From NCBI GenBank assembly GCA_002383285.1, contig DFXU01000035.1, positions 1 to 51,020 on the forward strand: a DNA stretch of 51,020 bases, given 5' to 3'. The notes beneath the pieces were generated by a model, which was not told where the DNA came from, made no database searches, and worked only from the letters and a program-made list of their open reading frames with translations. Positions within the stretch are counted from its first letter, which is position 1. The number at the start of each line of letters is the position of its first letter. This document shows, piece by piece, positions 10,855-20,563 of the stretch. Source of the stretch: Caryophanales bacterium UBA4100 (lineage in GTDB: Bacteria; Bacillota; Bacilli; Paenibacillales; UBA4045). Made by a program: the position numbers and the translations under genes.

Positions 10855-11880
10855 TTACATCGAACTTATTTGCACGCGTATTCGTTCCTTCGATGATCTC
10901 AGCGCAGCTTCAATCACCTTCATACTAGCAACCAAATCGTCCGGTACAGAAGGTGAGGGCTGTTGATTCTGTACATATTTATTAAAATTCTCTACCTGGA
11001 GCATATAGTGGTTCATAGACTCGTAATGCTCCTCAGTCTGATTTCCGTTAGATTTGATCACAAGGCGAGTTTCAGCTGGAGGCTCATAATAGAATGCGTT
11101 AGGAATCAGTAAGCTTCCTTCACTGCCAAGCACCTGGATTTCATTACGTCCATCACACCACATACCGAATTGCAGCATGGCGCCAACTCCATTAGGGAAC
11201 TCAAGTAAAGCAGTGTTCATCATATCAACATCGTCATGCTGTGGAGAGAACATGGAATGAACTGTAATGGCTTCTGGTTCAGCCCCAAGTAGTAATCTGG
11301 TGGAACTAATCGCATAACATCCGTCATCATATATTGAACCGCCACCCATCTCAGAACGGAAACGAATATCCCCTAGACGACTTGACATATTAAATGTAAA
11401 CGAAGCACTCATTCCACGAACTTCCCCAATTTGTCCAGACTGTATGATTTGTTTAGCTCGTTCATAACGAGGATGGTGACGGTACATGAATGCTTCCGCC
11501 AAATAAACACCAGCTTTCTTACATGCAGCAACCATTTCGGTTGCTTCCGCTGCATTTAGAGCTAGTGGCTTTTCACATAAGATATGCTTGCCAGCGGCCG
11601 CAGCACGAACAACCCACTCACAATGCATGTGGTTGGGCAGCGGAATATATACCGCTTCAACCTCAGCATCGGACAATATGTCTTCATAATTACCGTAGAA
11701 TCTAGGGATACCATGTTTTCCAGCTATGAATGCTGCTTTCTCCTTTGTTCGGCTGGCAACAGCGAGTACTTGACCGGAATGCGATTGCTGAATTGCTGTA
11801 ATCAAGTGTTGATCAGCAATCCCTGCACAGCCAAGAATTCCCCACTTAAGCTTGTGGAAGTTGTTCAGTCTCTTCATCAT
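10855..11880 (-). CDS. Gfo/Idh/MocA family oxidoreductase
   Basis: About 341 residues. The Rossmann motif WGILGCAGIADQ is followed by YIPLPNHMHCEW and the signature ILCEKPLALNA, then a C-terminal domain with GGGSIYDDGCYAI typical of this family. The start ATG 11880 follows AGAGGTG; a longer open frame to 11919 lacks a good site. Probable NAD(P)-dependent sugar dehydrogenase. It directly follows the binding-protein gene of the second importer and precedes the PhyH gene, so it is probably the first cytoplasmic enzyme of the Block A pathway. Confidence 0.92.
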   Translation of the reverse strand: MMKRLNNFHKLKWGILGCAGIADQHLITAIQQSHSGQVLAVASRTKEKAAFIAGKHGIPRFYGNYEDILSDAEVEAVYIPLPNHMHCEWVVRAAAAGKHILCEKPLALNAAEATEMVAACKKAGVYLAEAFMYRHHPRYERAKQIIQSGQIGEVRGMSASFTFNMSSRLGDIRFRSEMGGGSIYDDGCYAISSTRLLLGAEPEAITVHSMFSPQHDDVDMMNTALLEFPNGVGAMLQFGMWCDGRNEIQVLGSEGSLLIPNAFYYEPPAETRLVIKSNGNQTEEHYESMNHYMLQVENFNKYVQNQQPSPSVPDDLVASMKVIEAALRSSKERIRVQISSM

Positions 11881-11950
11881 TACACCTCTTTTTTTTGTAA
11901 AGACCCGGAACTGCACCATGATGGGAACAGCCCCGGCATCTGCATTAAAT

Positions 11951-13372
11951 CTATTGAATATTAAGCTCAGCCTTTAATTTTTCAATGTCGTTCTTTAATA
12001 CTTTCTCAACTTCATCCTGAATACTCTGTAGAGCTGTCTTGGAATCGATATTCTTTTCCAACGCATCTTGAATTCCCTTATCCCAAATTTCCTGAGCTTT
12101 GCCATCTAATTGAGTACTGATCGACTCAGGAATTTTGTGTATTAACTCTTGGTACATGTGTCCAGTCATTTGACCGCCTAAGAATTCATTCGGTTGTTCA
12201 AGTTGATCCAGCAATTCAAACGATGGCAGGAATGCCGGTGTTCCACCAGATTCTAGATTTTCCTTATTCGCATATACATTGTTCAATAAAATCAGTCGGA
12301 TAAATTCCCAAGCCATTTCCTTATTCTTACTTTGCGTAGTTATACCTAATGATGCACCGCCCCATCCACCAGCAGCACCGAATGGAAGATTGGTCGCACG
12401 AAACTTACCTGCGGTATCCGGATTTTTATTCGAGAGTTCTTCTGCTCCCCAGTTACCAAGGAAGGTCATAGAAAGCTTACCGGAAGAGATAGCTTGTGTT
12501 CCCTCATCGGACCAGAAATCAATATTGGAAGCCAACTTCTCTTGTTTAAACCGCTTCGATAAATCCAAACCTTTAACAAACTGATCTGTATTTCGTTGCC
12601 ATTCCAGCTTGCGGTTAAAGAAACCGATGCCGAATGTATATATGCCCAAAGGCTCTGAATCCCATTGAATCAAATATTTGTCCTGTGCTTTTAATGCTTT
12701 TGCCATGTTGATGAAGTTATCGGCATCCGAAATATATTTCCCTAATTCTACAGGGTCGCTCGGAAATCCATTCTCCTCCATGATGTCCGCTCTGTAGAAT
12801 GTAACTGCAGGAGCGATGTCTGTTGCGATACTGATTAGCTTCTTACCATCAAGTGACATAAAGCGCTGCCAGGTTGATGCTGGGAAATATTCTTCATATT
12901 GTCCGCCATTGTATGGGGGTTGTAACAAATCTTCAAAGCCATCGATTGTATTGTAATTACCCATATAACCGCCATCGAGGAAGGCGATATCCGGAGCGCC
13001 GGAGCCGGCTGCCAAGGCGGTCTTCAATTTGCCTTCAATCTCATCCATAACGACTAAATTGACTTTTACATTTGGAAAAACAGAATTGAAATGACCAATC
13101 CATGAATCGAGCGGCCATGCAGCCCAAAGTGTTATCTCACCTGTGGAATCAGTAGGTAATGCTGGCACGAATACATTCGGATCGAATGTTACATTATCCT
13201 GCTGTACAGCATCCTTAGCTGGTTCTGTAGCAGGCGTATCAGCCTTCTGAGTGTTGTCAGCTTTAGGTGTCTCATCAGTAATAGCATTCTTATTATCATT
13301 ATTGTTACATGCTGTAAGGAAAAGAGTTAGAACAATGACAAGAATCATAGACGTAGATAATAGTCTTTTCAT
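11951..13372 (-). CDS. ABC transporter sugar-binding lipoprotein
   Basis: Extracellular solute-binding protein of the carbohydrate family, 473 residues. The signal peptide ends in lipobox FLTAC (Cys 22), followed by a low-complexity Asn/Asp/Thr linker. Typical motifs include GEITLWAAWPLDSW, PDIAFLDGGYMGN and AITTFY-like central strands, with the C-terminal helical region ending near residue 470. The start ATG 13372 has AAAGGGAG upstream. It is encoded last in a permease-permease-binding protein group, the reverse of the common order. No ATPase gene is adjacent, so the importer probably uses a shared MsmX-type ATPase encoded elsewhere. Confidence 0.93.
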   Translation of the reverse strand: MKRLLSTSMILVIVLTLFLTACNNNDNKNAITDETPKADNTQKADTPATEPAKDAVQQDNVTFDPNVFVPALPTDSTGEITLWAAWPLDSWIGHFNSVFPNVKVNLVVMDEIEGKLKTALAAGSGAPDIAFLDGGYMGNYNTIDGFEDLLQPPYNGGQYEEYFPASTWQRFMSLDGKKLISIATDIAPAVTFYRADIMEENGFPSDPVELGKYISDADNFINMAKALKAQDKYLIQWDSEPLGIYTFGIGFFNRKLEWQRNTDQFVKGLDLSKRFKQEKLASNIDFWSDEGTQAISSGKLSMTFLGNWGAEELSNKNPDTAGKFRATNLPFGAAGGWGGASLGITTQSKNKEMAWEFIRLILLNNVYANKENLESGGTPAFLPSFELLDQLEQPNEFLGGQMTGHMYQELIHKIPESISTQLDGKAQEIWDKGIQDALEKNIDSKTALQSIQDEVEKVLKNDIEKLKAELNIQ

Positions 13373-13389
13373 TTAATTACTCCCTTTTT

Positions 13390-13479
13390 TTAAATTTTTT
13401 TGCAGAAATGTTGTTCCTTAGGAATCCAACCTTTCACCATCATTGCTCGATAAGCATCACATCCTTTAAGAGCATTCAT
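13390..13479 (-). CDS. Possible 29-residue small ORF
   Basis: An ATG-initiated frame of 29 codons fills the gap between the permease stop (13483) and the ribosome site of the binding-protein gene. It begins MNALKGCDAY and ends EQHFCKKI, with no recognisable family and no clear signal peptide. Only a weak GGGG stretch precedes it. It may be a chance frame in spacer DNA, and is recorded because nothing else explains this roughly 110-base gap. Confidence 0.2.
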   Translation of the reverse strand: MNALKGCDAYRAMMVKGWIPKEQHFCKKI

Positions 13480-13482
13480 CGA

Positions 13483-14427
13483 TCAATCCCCTGCAATACC
13501 TGTTCGTTCAACACCTTCTATGAAGTAACGTTGCGCAAAGCTGTATAATATAATCAGTGGCAATATCGTAATAAGTGCCCCCGCCATATTCCGGTTATAG
13601 TTGGTTGGAACAGATGCAAGCGTACCTCCACCCGACATCATCTTAGCCTGTTGAACACGAAATACGCCTTGGGTGTCTAAGATGGCAAGCTGCTGTGGTA
13701 AATTAAAGTGTTCCTCGACCATGTAATACAAATTCGGTTGGAATACATCATTCCAATGCCATACGGTTGAGAATAGGAAAACTACCAGTAATGCCGGACC
13801 CGCTAGAGGAAGCATAATTTGTAAGAAGGTCCGGTAGGCACCTGCACCGTCAATTCTAGCAGCCTCTTCTAATTGAAACGGTAGCCCCCGGAAAAATTGC
13901 ATGAAGATCAATACGAACAAAGCACCACGTAATCCTTGACCAAATAAACCTGGCACAATCATGGGTAGGTGTGTATTCAACCAATTCAACTCTCCGAAGA
14001 AGATAAACAAAGGAATCACGATCGTTTGGGGTGGTACTAAGAATGTAAAGAGTACAAGACCCAATAGAATACGATGTCCTGGAAATTGGTACCTAGCAAA
14101 ACCATACCCAATAATCGAACAGCTAATAATCTGGGCAAAGGCTGCACCTAAAGTTGATATTGTACTGTTCGAGAAGCTATGCCAATAATTCATCTTATTG
14201 AACGCAAATCGGTAGTGCTCAAAGGAAAGTTCCTTGGGAACCCATTGGACGGTAGCATCGGTAATGTCTGCAATCTGCATGAAAGATTGACTGATAATGT
14301 ACAGAATGGGATATATAAATACAAAGGATAAGCTGAGAAGCACCGTATAGTGCAGGATATTCCCTGTGTATTCACGTGAGATTCGAAATGATTTCGAATT
14401 GAAGTATTCTGATATTCTTGCTTGCAT
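13483..14427 (-). CDS. Carbohydrate ABC transporter permease (MalG type)
   Basis: Integral membrane permease, about 314 residues with six expected helices. The cytoplasmic EAA loop reads EEAARIDGAGAYRTFLQIMLPLAGP, the contact site for the ATPase. The start chosen is ATG 14427; the GTG at 14439 overlaps the preceding stop and its ribosome site is too close. It pairs with the MalF-type permease immediately upstream. A segment after the last EAA loop (VFRVQQAKMMSGGGTLASVP) is longer than in minimal MalG proteins. Confidence 0.92.
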   Translation of the reverse strand: MQARISEYFNSKSFRISREYTGNILHYTVLLSLSFVFIYPILYIISQSFMQIADITDATVQWVPKELSFEHYRFAFNKMNYWHSFSNSTISTLGAAFAQIISCSIIGYGFARYQFPGHRILLGLVLFTFLVPPQTIVIPLFIFFGELNWLNTHLPMIVPGLFGQGLRGALFVLIFMQFFRGLPFQLEEAARIDGAGAYRTFLQIMLPLAGPALLVVFLFSTVWHWNDVFQPNLYYMVEEHFNLPQQLAILDTQGVFRVQQAKMMSGGGTLASVPTNYNRNMAGALITILPLIILYSFAQRYFIEGVERTGIAGD

Positions 14428-14435
14428 AAGGTTCG

Positions 14436-15317
14436 TCACCTTCCTTCCTTGGTGTATGGACTATCCATATTCCTAAACATAAACATCACTAGTAATATGA
14501 TGAAGAAGATAATTATGAAGTAGATCCATCCAAGTGCTGCTCCATATCCGTAATCATTCTGTTTAAAGGCAACAGTATTGATATATACCATGACTGAGTT
14601 ATTAACTTTCGTGAACGAGTTGACCACGCTGAATAGGATGTTGACTAGAATCATCGGCGTAATCATAGGAAAAGTAATCTTCCAGAAGCTTTCCCATGGT
14701 GTTGCTCCATCACACTTGGCCGCTTCGTACAAGGATGGAGAGATTGCCTGTAAGCCCGCTAAGAAAATTAGAATCTGAACACCGGAATCCCACATCACTA
14801 ATGTCAGAGATTCCATCATTCTAAGCAGCGGTAATAATATCTCCAGTGGAATGTACTTACTTAGTGCAGTTGCAAGATCGTACTGTACAAAAATGGGTAG
14901 CGTTGCTGCTCCTTGATTCATTAATGTTTGCAATACCACACCTGAAGCGATAATAACCGGTAGAAAGAAGAAGGACCGGAACATCATTCGCCCCCGAAAA
15001 GGGCGGTTTAATAATAGCGCACTAAACATCGCAAAGATGATAATAAGTGGAACATGTACGAGCATGGTAGTAATCGTTGACATCAAATTAGGTAGAAAGT
15101 TAACATCTGTAGTAAACGCGTCTCTATAGAAAGCGAACCCACTATATGTGCCCACTAAACCATTTGTTGTCAAAACCATCTGATTGAAGGAATAGTACAA
15201 TGATTTACCAAGCGGAACGGCCATGAATAACAGAAACCCAATCAACCACAATGAAATAAATGAGTACCCTTCTAAGATGTTTCTCTTGCGCATTGACATT
15301 CTCATAAGCTTCATCAT
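14436..15317 (-). CDS. Sugar ABC transporter permease (MalF type)
   Basis: Permease of 293 residues. The first helix follows a basic N-terminus (MRKRNILEGYSFISLWLIGF), and the EAA loop reads YEAAKCDGATPWESFWKITFP. The ATG start overlaps the stop of the upstream DUF5696 gene (TAATG at 15315-15319), showing translational coupling. It forms the channel with the next permease; the cognate binding protein is probably the lipoprotein at 11951-13372. Confidence 0.93.
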   Translation of the reverse strand: MMKLMRMSMRKRNILEGYSFISLWLIGFLLFMAVPLGKSLYYSFNQMVLTTNGLVGTYSGFAFYRDAFTTDVNFLPNLMSTITTMLVHVPLIIIFAMFSALLLNRPFRGRMMFRSFFFLPVIIASGVVLQTLMNQGAATLPIFVQYDLATALSKYIPLEILLPLLRMMESLTLVMWDSGVQILIFLAGLQAISPSLYEAAKCDGATPWESFWKITFPMITPMILVNILFSVVNSFTKVNNSVMVYINTVAFKQNDYGYGAALGWIYFIIIFFIILLVMFMFRNMDSPYTKEGR

Positions 15318-17569
15318 TAGTCAGTCCCCCCCTTCACTTCATAGCCGTATGGTTGGATGACTAGATCTGCGACAGTAACAGCGATTTCATTGTAATTCAC
15401 AATGACTTGAATTCCATTGGCATAGGTGGTGCTATAGACAGCGGATTGTAGCATCTCATGCTTGGTAATTGGTTCGTAGGAAACCTGACTCAATACCTCA
15501 GATGCTTGGGTAAACTCGATAACGGAACGATCCAACCAATCCGCAGCTTTGGTACTGAATAAGTCATCTACCATCGTTCTTTTTAATCGTACGGGATCCT
15601 CATAAGTTAATTCGAAGCTGGGTAGAGCACCATATTCCAATGCCCGTAGGAACTCTATTCTTGGATCATCACGAAGATTAGACGGTGCAGCTGTATACGG
15701 AATTAACCCGTGTAATGCAATTTGCAGGAACGGAATGGATTCGTCTGAAAAAAAGTATTGACTAGAACCAAGAGGAACATCAGTGATTCTGTCCACATGT
15801 CCGAACGCATAGGCAAATCCATATTCCACTGAAGCTTTACCAACCTTATTGCGCATGAGCTCCATGGAGTCGACCCATGTTTGTAAAGTATCAATTCGGT
15901 TCGTGGGGTGCTTAGAACCAGGATCGGAATATAACGTATTCCCCATGTAGTTCAATTGCACACCGCCTAAGCCGAGCTCGGAGAATTTGTTAGCTTCCTT
16001 AGAGATGTATCGCTCGAACACCGTTGCTGGCTTCATATAGTAATACAGCTCCTTAGACGCTTGCCTCGTAGTAACATAGGGTTTGTAGGCTTTTAATATC
16101 TCCTTATTTAGACCACGAATAACATCTTTAGATTTTCGAATACCATCACTTTTTTTGTAGGGCTTTACATAATTAGTGGACACATATAGTTCAATTCCTA
16201 AGGACTCTGCATATTCACTCAATTCCTGCAGGCCTTTCGTTCCACCTAGTTTACGACTGGCAGGAAAGTGATCTGGTTGATCACCGAATTCCCCTTCATC
16301 CGACCATCCCTCCATTGTTAATTCAATAGATTGCACTCCCTTATCTATCAATTGGTCAATAATGGATTTGGCTTGTTCAAAGGTAGTCATGCTCACAAAT
16401 GTAGTACCGATAATTTCATCCTGAAGTACACCACCGAATAAGCGTAGTTGATATTTAACATCCTGGTCTTGTACCGGCACTACTCCTTTATCAGCTATGA
16501 GGTAATTTCGGTACGCTGTGGCCATTCCCGTGTAATTAGCATCCTCACCCTGCAACAAGACATAACGAACAGATCGATCACCGGAGATCATCTTACTGAG
16601 TGTCATGGGTATCTCTCCAGAGCTTCCAAGGAACACATTGTCATCATTCCGGTAAATAAATTCTGAGGAAGTACGATAAAGTTGAATATTACGAATCCCT
16701 GAAGGAGTTGCATTAATCTTGGCATCCTCATCTCCGTTGTTGATCACAGCGAGAAAAGCTTTATTGGTTTTATACAGACCGTATATAGGTAGTGCCACAT
16801 TCTCTCTAGGACCATAACTCAGTGTTTCCGGCTCATTCTGCCTAAGCTTCTGGTACACATGCTTCCGATATGCGTGATCACCACCGTAAACGTACTCACT
16901 ATATGGATAGAAGTATTGAGGGTGACCCTCATTGAACTTAATAATTGAACCAGAACCATCGGGGATCACCAAAGCCCCTTCCTCCAGCTCGGTAGCAGCC
17001 TCGAAGAATGGCATAATCTCTATAGATACTAGCTTTTTGTCGACTCCATCTTGAATGGAATCATAAGGAACGCTGACTTCCAGTCCATCCTCACCTAACC
17101 TATACTCGATTGCGAAATTGATCTGAAGATTGCTCATCTCAAAATCCGCACGAATTGCCTTTCCACCATCGATTAGTTGGGCAGATAAAATCGCTGCTTC
17201 CTTAAACGGATGTGTTTGTGAATCTCCCTTACCCTCGGTATACCGAATAAAGACAGGTGATCGCATATAGTTATGATTATTGGGTGGGACTGTCTCATCG
17301 ATGATTGGGATACTATCCCAGATCATTCCCGTCTGTCGATCCGTAATATGTACACTCCCGTAACGCCCGTCATACTTCAATTGAAATTTATCGGTCGTCA
17401 GTTCTAAATCTTCTGCTTCAAATTGATCAATCTCTTTAATTAGCTCTTGCTTTACAGTCGCTCCACTGGCCGTTGGATCTTCAGGTGGTTGGCTAATGAT
17501 GAGGATAAAGACGACTAGAAGCAAGATAATGATTGAGTATCCGATAAGTTTTCGAATATTTAGACGCAT
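15317..17569 (-). CDS. DUF5696-type membrane-anchored exoprotein with TIM-barrel-like region
   Basis: A 750-residue protein with one N-terminal membrane segment (about residues 9-27) and no lipobox, so most of it should lie outside the membrane. A beta-rich N-terminal part (roughly 40-370) is followed by a barrel-like part with strands such as QSIELTMEGWSDEGEFG, LGIELYVSTNYVKPY and LGGVQLNYMGNTLYSD, reminiscent of glycoside hydrolase barrels. I recall this architecture as DUF5696 in Paenibacillus-like sugar transport operons; no activity is claimed. It is coupled by overlap to the downstream permease and lies 10 bases after the YIP1-like gene. It may trim or capture glycans at the surface for the two importers. 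Confidence 0.75.
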   Translation of the reverse strand: MRLNIRKLIGYSIIILLLVVFILIISQPPEDPTASGATVKQELIKEIDQFEAEDLELTTDKFQLKYDGRYGSVHITDRQTGMIWDSIPIIDETVPPNNHNYMRSPVFIRYTEGKGDSQTHPFKEAAILSAQLIDGGKAIRADFEMSNLQINFAIEYRLGEDGLEVSVPYDSIQDGVDKKLVSIEIMPFFEAATELEEGALVIPDGSGSIIKFNEGHPQYFYPYSEYVYGGDHAYRKHVYQKLRQNEPETLSYGPRENVALPIYGLYKTNKAFLAVINNGDEDAKINATPSGIRNIQLYRTSSEFIYRNDDNVFLGSSGEIPMTLSKMISGDRSVRYVLLQGEDANYTGMATAYRNYLIADKGVVPVQDQDVKYQLRLFGGVLQDEIIGTTFVSMTTFEQAKSIIDQLIDKGVQSIELTMEGWSDEGEFGDQPDHFPASRKLGGTKGLQELSEYAESLGIELYVSTNYVKPYKKSDGIRKSKDVIRGLNKEILKAYKPYVTTRQASKELYYYMKPATVFERYISKEANKFSELGLGGVQLNYMGNTLYSDPGSKHPTNRIDTLQTWVDSMELMRNKVGKASVEYGFAYAFGHVDRITDVPLGSSQYFFSDESIPFLQIALHGLIPYTAAPSNLRDDPRIEFLRALEYGALPSFELTYEDPVRLKRTMVDDLFSTKAADWLDRSVIEFTQASEVLSQVSYEPITKHEMLQSAVYSTTYANGIQVIVNYNEIAVTVADLVIQPYGYEVKGGTD

Positions 17570-17579
17570 CTTTACCCTC

Positions 17580-18194
17580 CTATAACCTAAATGACATTTC
17601 CTTGTACAAATCGATGATAAAGCTAATTGCTTGATTAACTAATCCAAAAATCAGTAGTCCGATGAACATAATAACGAACATACCTATAATGGTAAGAATC
17701 GTTATCCAAATCGTTTTGCTTAGCTCAAAATCGTGTATGATCTTGGTCTTCGTCAATACCAAGAAAGCGACCCATAGATAGATGAACCAAGTGGCTCCTC
17801 CGATAATCAAACTTTCACTTAAGGTCATAAAGTTCGAAACTACCGCTACTGGGAGCATAAAGCATACATATGGCACGAATACGAATGCACTGCCCGATAA
17901 GACATCGATAAATTTGCCTTCCCCATCAATGATCGTACTTACTCCCCAATTTGAGATAGACCACAGTAACCAAGGTACAATAATCCATACTGCTTGCATC
18001 AAGACTGATATTTGATATGGCTCCTTTGTTTGAAAGGAAAACCCAGTTGCCATCAACGACAGTACTCTTACTGCGACTGCAAGCAGAATGATAATGATTG
18101 CTCCAATTACCTTTGAGTTCCCTTTGAATTGAATATCGTAGAAAAAGTCCAAGGGATGCAGAAGTGCATTTCGACCTAATTGAATAATATTCAC
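17580..18194 (-). CDS. YIP1-family multi-pass membrane protein
   Basis: A 204-residue membrane protein with about five hydrophobic segments (IIIILLAVAVRVL, AVWIIVPWLLWS, FVPYVCFMLPVAVV, WFIYLWVAFLVL and ILTIIGMFVIMFIGLLIFGL). The N-terminus ALLHPLDFFYDIQFKGN matches the pre-helix segment of YIP1-domain proteins. The GTG start overlaps the preceding TAG by one base, with GAGAGGA upstream, so it is coupled to the NHL gene. Function is unknown; its constant company suggests it supports the neighbouring envelope complex. Confidence 0.78.
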   Translation of the reverse strand: MNIIQLGRNALLHPLDFFYDIQFKGNSKVIGAIIIILLAVAVRVLSLMATGFSFQTKEPYQISVLMQAVWIIVPWLLWSISNWGVSTIIDGEGKFIDVLSGSAFVFVPYVCFMLPVAVVSNFMTLSESLIIGGATWFIYLWVAFLVLTKTKIIHDFELSKTIWITILTIIGMFVIMFIGLLIFGLVNQAISFIIDLYKEMSFRL

Positions 18195-19672
18195 TATGAT
18201 TCCTCTCCCGTCAGTGCGCCGTATGATGGGATTGCTGCTTTTCGTCGTCGGCGTTTAATCCAAAACTTCATCACTAGATACAGCACATATAAGAGAATGA
18301 TAGCTCCGAAGAATAGCTCAAAATGCTCTCTTAGAAAAACCTTGCGATATTCTAGGAATGCATCGGAATATCCTGGTCTATCCTTCGCAGCTTTAAAATA
18401 AGTCATCGCTTCTTTATAACGCTCATCTTTATGCATCGATTTACCGATGGCTTTGTATGCCAAATCGTAATTGCTATTCATTCTAATAACTTCCTGCCAA
18501 GGCTTAGAGGCTTCACCATATTTTCCTTCCACATAAAGCTTTGTGGCTTCATGCACTTTATTGGAGAATGGAGTTGTATGGAACCGATCAATCCGATTAC
18601 GCGTTTTGTCAACGATATACATGGTGCCATCGGACGTTTGGCCAATACTTGCTGGCGTCATGAACAATCCGTTCTGATCACCCAATCCTCCGAATATAAA
18701 GAGTAGATTTCCAAGTTGATCATATTGAAAGGCTTTGCCTGTTGTTTGGTCGAGTGCAGTGATCACTCCACTCTGATCAATGGTCACATCGACGAACGCT
18801 TCATACAGCGCTCTCCAATTTTCGATAGGCATGTAGTAATCCCCGTATCTTCGTTGGTTATCATTCGCCTCGTCGATATTGAGAACATCGACACCTACAG
18901 CGCTTAATCGCTTGATTTGATTCGTTTTTATTCCCAATGTTGTCGTATAGATGAACCCTTCATCATCCTGATACAGATTGGAGAATTCAGGCGGTCTCAC
19001 ACTCGCTAATTGCTCCCTTTGCTCTCTAGTCGCAATATATTTAACAACCAGTCGCGTCAAGCTGAAATCCACATGGTTCGCTCCGAAGAAACCAGCAAAG
19101 CTACCATCCGGACGAAGCTGCACCAATCCTTGATGTGCTCCTTCACTAACGACAAACATGTATCCTCTCTTATCTAAGATGATCTTGGCAGGTGTAAAGG
19201 TAAACCCACTATCTAGTAGTGGAGAGTCGGGCTTCTGAAAATCCCTGACGAAAGCCCCATCGGGGTCAAAATGTACGATGCGTTGATTCCCTGTATCGGC
19301 AACAAAGATATCTCCAGCTTCAGTTACATTTAAGCCCTTGGGAGATGACAGCTTCCCTTCACCCTCCTCAGTACCAATTATCTTTAATACAATCTTGTCC
19401 TTGTTCATGTGAACAATTCGATCGTTACCGCTATCGGCTATGTAGAACGTATCATCCTTCGCGACATAGATGTCCTGAGGGTCCTTGAACGCTCCAATCT
19501 CTAGCTCAATGCCATTAATCGAATCCTTGTAAAGATAACCATTTATCGATTCAGGCGTATTTTTTAAACTGTCATAGATATATCCCTCATAAGGACTTTC
19601 AGATAAAACAGTGATCGGAGTCAAACTTAGAGCTAGGCAAAGGATAGCAATCATATAGACTTTTTTGTTCAT
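18194..19672 (-). CDS. NHL-repeat and TPR protein with C-terminal membrane anchor
   Basis: A 492-residue protein with an N-terminal signal segment (residues 1 to about 25). NHL/six-bladed propeller repeats span about 55-350 (repeated patterns such as DIYVAKDDTFYIADSGNDRIVHM and DIFVADTGNQRIVHFDP). A TPR-like stretch follows near 385-440 (LYVEGKYGEASKPWQEVIRMN, DERYKEAMTYFKAA), then one C-terminal helix and a basic tail (KFWIKRRRRK). The expected topology is outside with a C-terminal anchor, as for a scaffold or ligand-binding propeller. It lies between the first permease pair and the YIP1-like gene with very short gaps. Confidence 0.85.
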   Translation of the reverse strand: MNKKVYMIAILCLALSLTPITVLSESPYEGYIYDSLKNTPESINGYLYKDSINGIELEIGAFKDPQDIYVAKDDTFYIADSGNDRIVHMNKDKIVLKIIGTEEGEGKLSSPKGLNVTEAGDIFVADTGNQRIVHFDPDGAFVRDFQKPDSPLLDSGFTFTPAKIILDKRGYMFVVSEGAHQGLVQLRPDGSFAGFFGANHVDFSLTRLVVKYIATREQREQLASVRPPEFSNLYQDDEGFIYTTTLGIKTNQIKRLSAVGVDVLNIDEANDNQRRYGDYYMPIENWRALYEAFVDVTIDQSGVITALDQTTGKAFQYDQLGNLLFIFGGLGDQNGLFMTPASIGQTSDGTMYIVDKTRNRIDRFHTTPFSNKVHEATKLYVEGKYGEASKPWQEVIRMNSNYDLAYKAIGKSMHKDERYKEAMTYFKAAKDRPGYSDAFLEYRKVFLREHFELFFGAIILLYVLYLVMKFWIKRRRRKAAIPSYGALTGEES

Positions 19673-19679
19673 CTCATTT

Positions 19680-20561
19680 TCACCCCTTTATCCCCGAGTG
19701 AGCCATTGTTTCTAACACCAATTTTTGCGTAATAACAAACACAATGATTGTCGGGATTACCATTAGCAAGCTCGCCGCACCTAATGTTCCAGCTGCTGCT
19801 ATTAGATTGGCATTGCCCCCATTGATTGTATTCAGTGCGTAAGGAAGCGTCTTCATATCTTCAGTAGTCGTATAGACCGCAGAAGACCAAGGATCATTCC
19901 AGGCTGCAACGAATACGAACAAGGCTAATGTCGCCCATGCCGGCTTTAACAAAGGCATAATAATCCTCCAGAATATGGTCCACTCACTTGCACCATCAAT
20001 CTTCCCTGCTTCGAGTAATGCATCTGGTATCTGATCTAGAAACTGTTTCATCAAGAATAATCCAACAGGATATGCGAGATAAGGAATAACCAGAGCAACA
20101 TACGTATTCATTAAACCGAGATAATTAATGACTAGATATTGTGGTATTTGAGTTACCTGTGGAGCAAACATAAGCGCCAGAATTACAGTGTTAAATATGC
20201 CCTTTCGGAATGGCATGCTCATGTGCTTGCTTAGTGGATAAGCCGCCATTGATGAGATGATGATCCCGCCAACCACGATGACCGTCGATACCACAGCACT
20301 GTTAAATATATACCGGGTGAATGGAACGAATGAAGAACCCGATACCAGCAGCAAATTGTAAAAGTTTTTCAAGGTTGGGTTCATTACAAAAAACCTGGGT
20401 GGAAACAAGAATAGCTCAGAAATCGGTTTGAAAGCGGTGGAAATCATGTAAACTAACGGCATCAACATAATTAAGGCGAATAATGTCAGGAAGGTGTAGA
20501 GTAGATAGCTTCCCCAGTCAAGTCCTTTTCCTTTAACCATAGAAGCGCTTGAATTAGCCAT
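19680..20561 (-). CDS. Carbohydrate ABC transporter permease (MalG type)
   Basis: Permease of 293 residues with six predicted helices. The EAA loop reads LEAGKIDGASEWTIFWRIIMPLLKP, and the C-terminus IVFVITQKLVLETMAHSGIKG is a typical MalG end. The start ATG 20561 follows AAGGAGGGG by five bases. It is three bases from the upstream permease gene, with which it forms the channel of the first Block A importer. No ATPase is encoded nearby. Confidence 0.94.
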   Translation of the reverse strand: MANSSASMVKGKGLDWGSYLLYTFLTLFALIMLMPLVYMISTAFKPISELFLFPPRFFVMNPTLKNFYNLLLVSGSSFVPFTRYIFNSAVVSTVIVVGGIIISSMAAYPLSKHMSMPFRKGIFNTVILALMFAPQVTQIPQYLVINYLGLMNTYVALVIPYLAYPVGLFLMKQFLDQIPDALLEAGKIDGASEWTIFWRIIMPLLKPAWATLALFVFVAAWNDPWSSAVYTTTEDMKTLPYALNTINGGNANLIAAAGTLGAASLLMVIPTIIVFVITQKLVLETMAHSGIKG

Positions 20562-20563
20562 TG

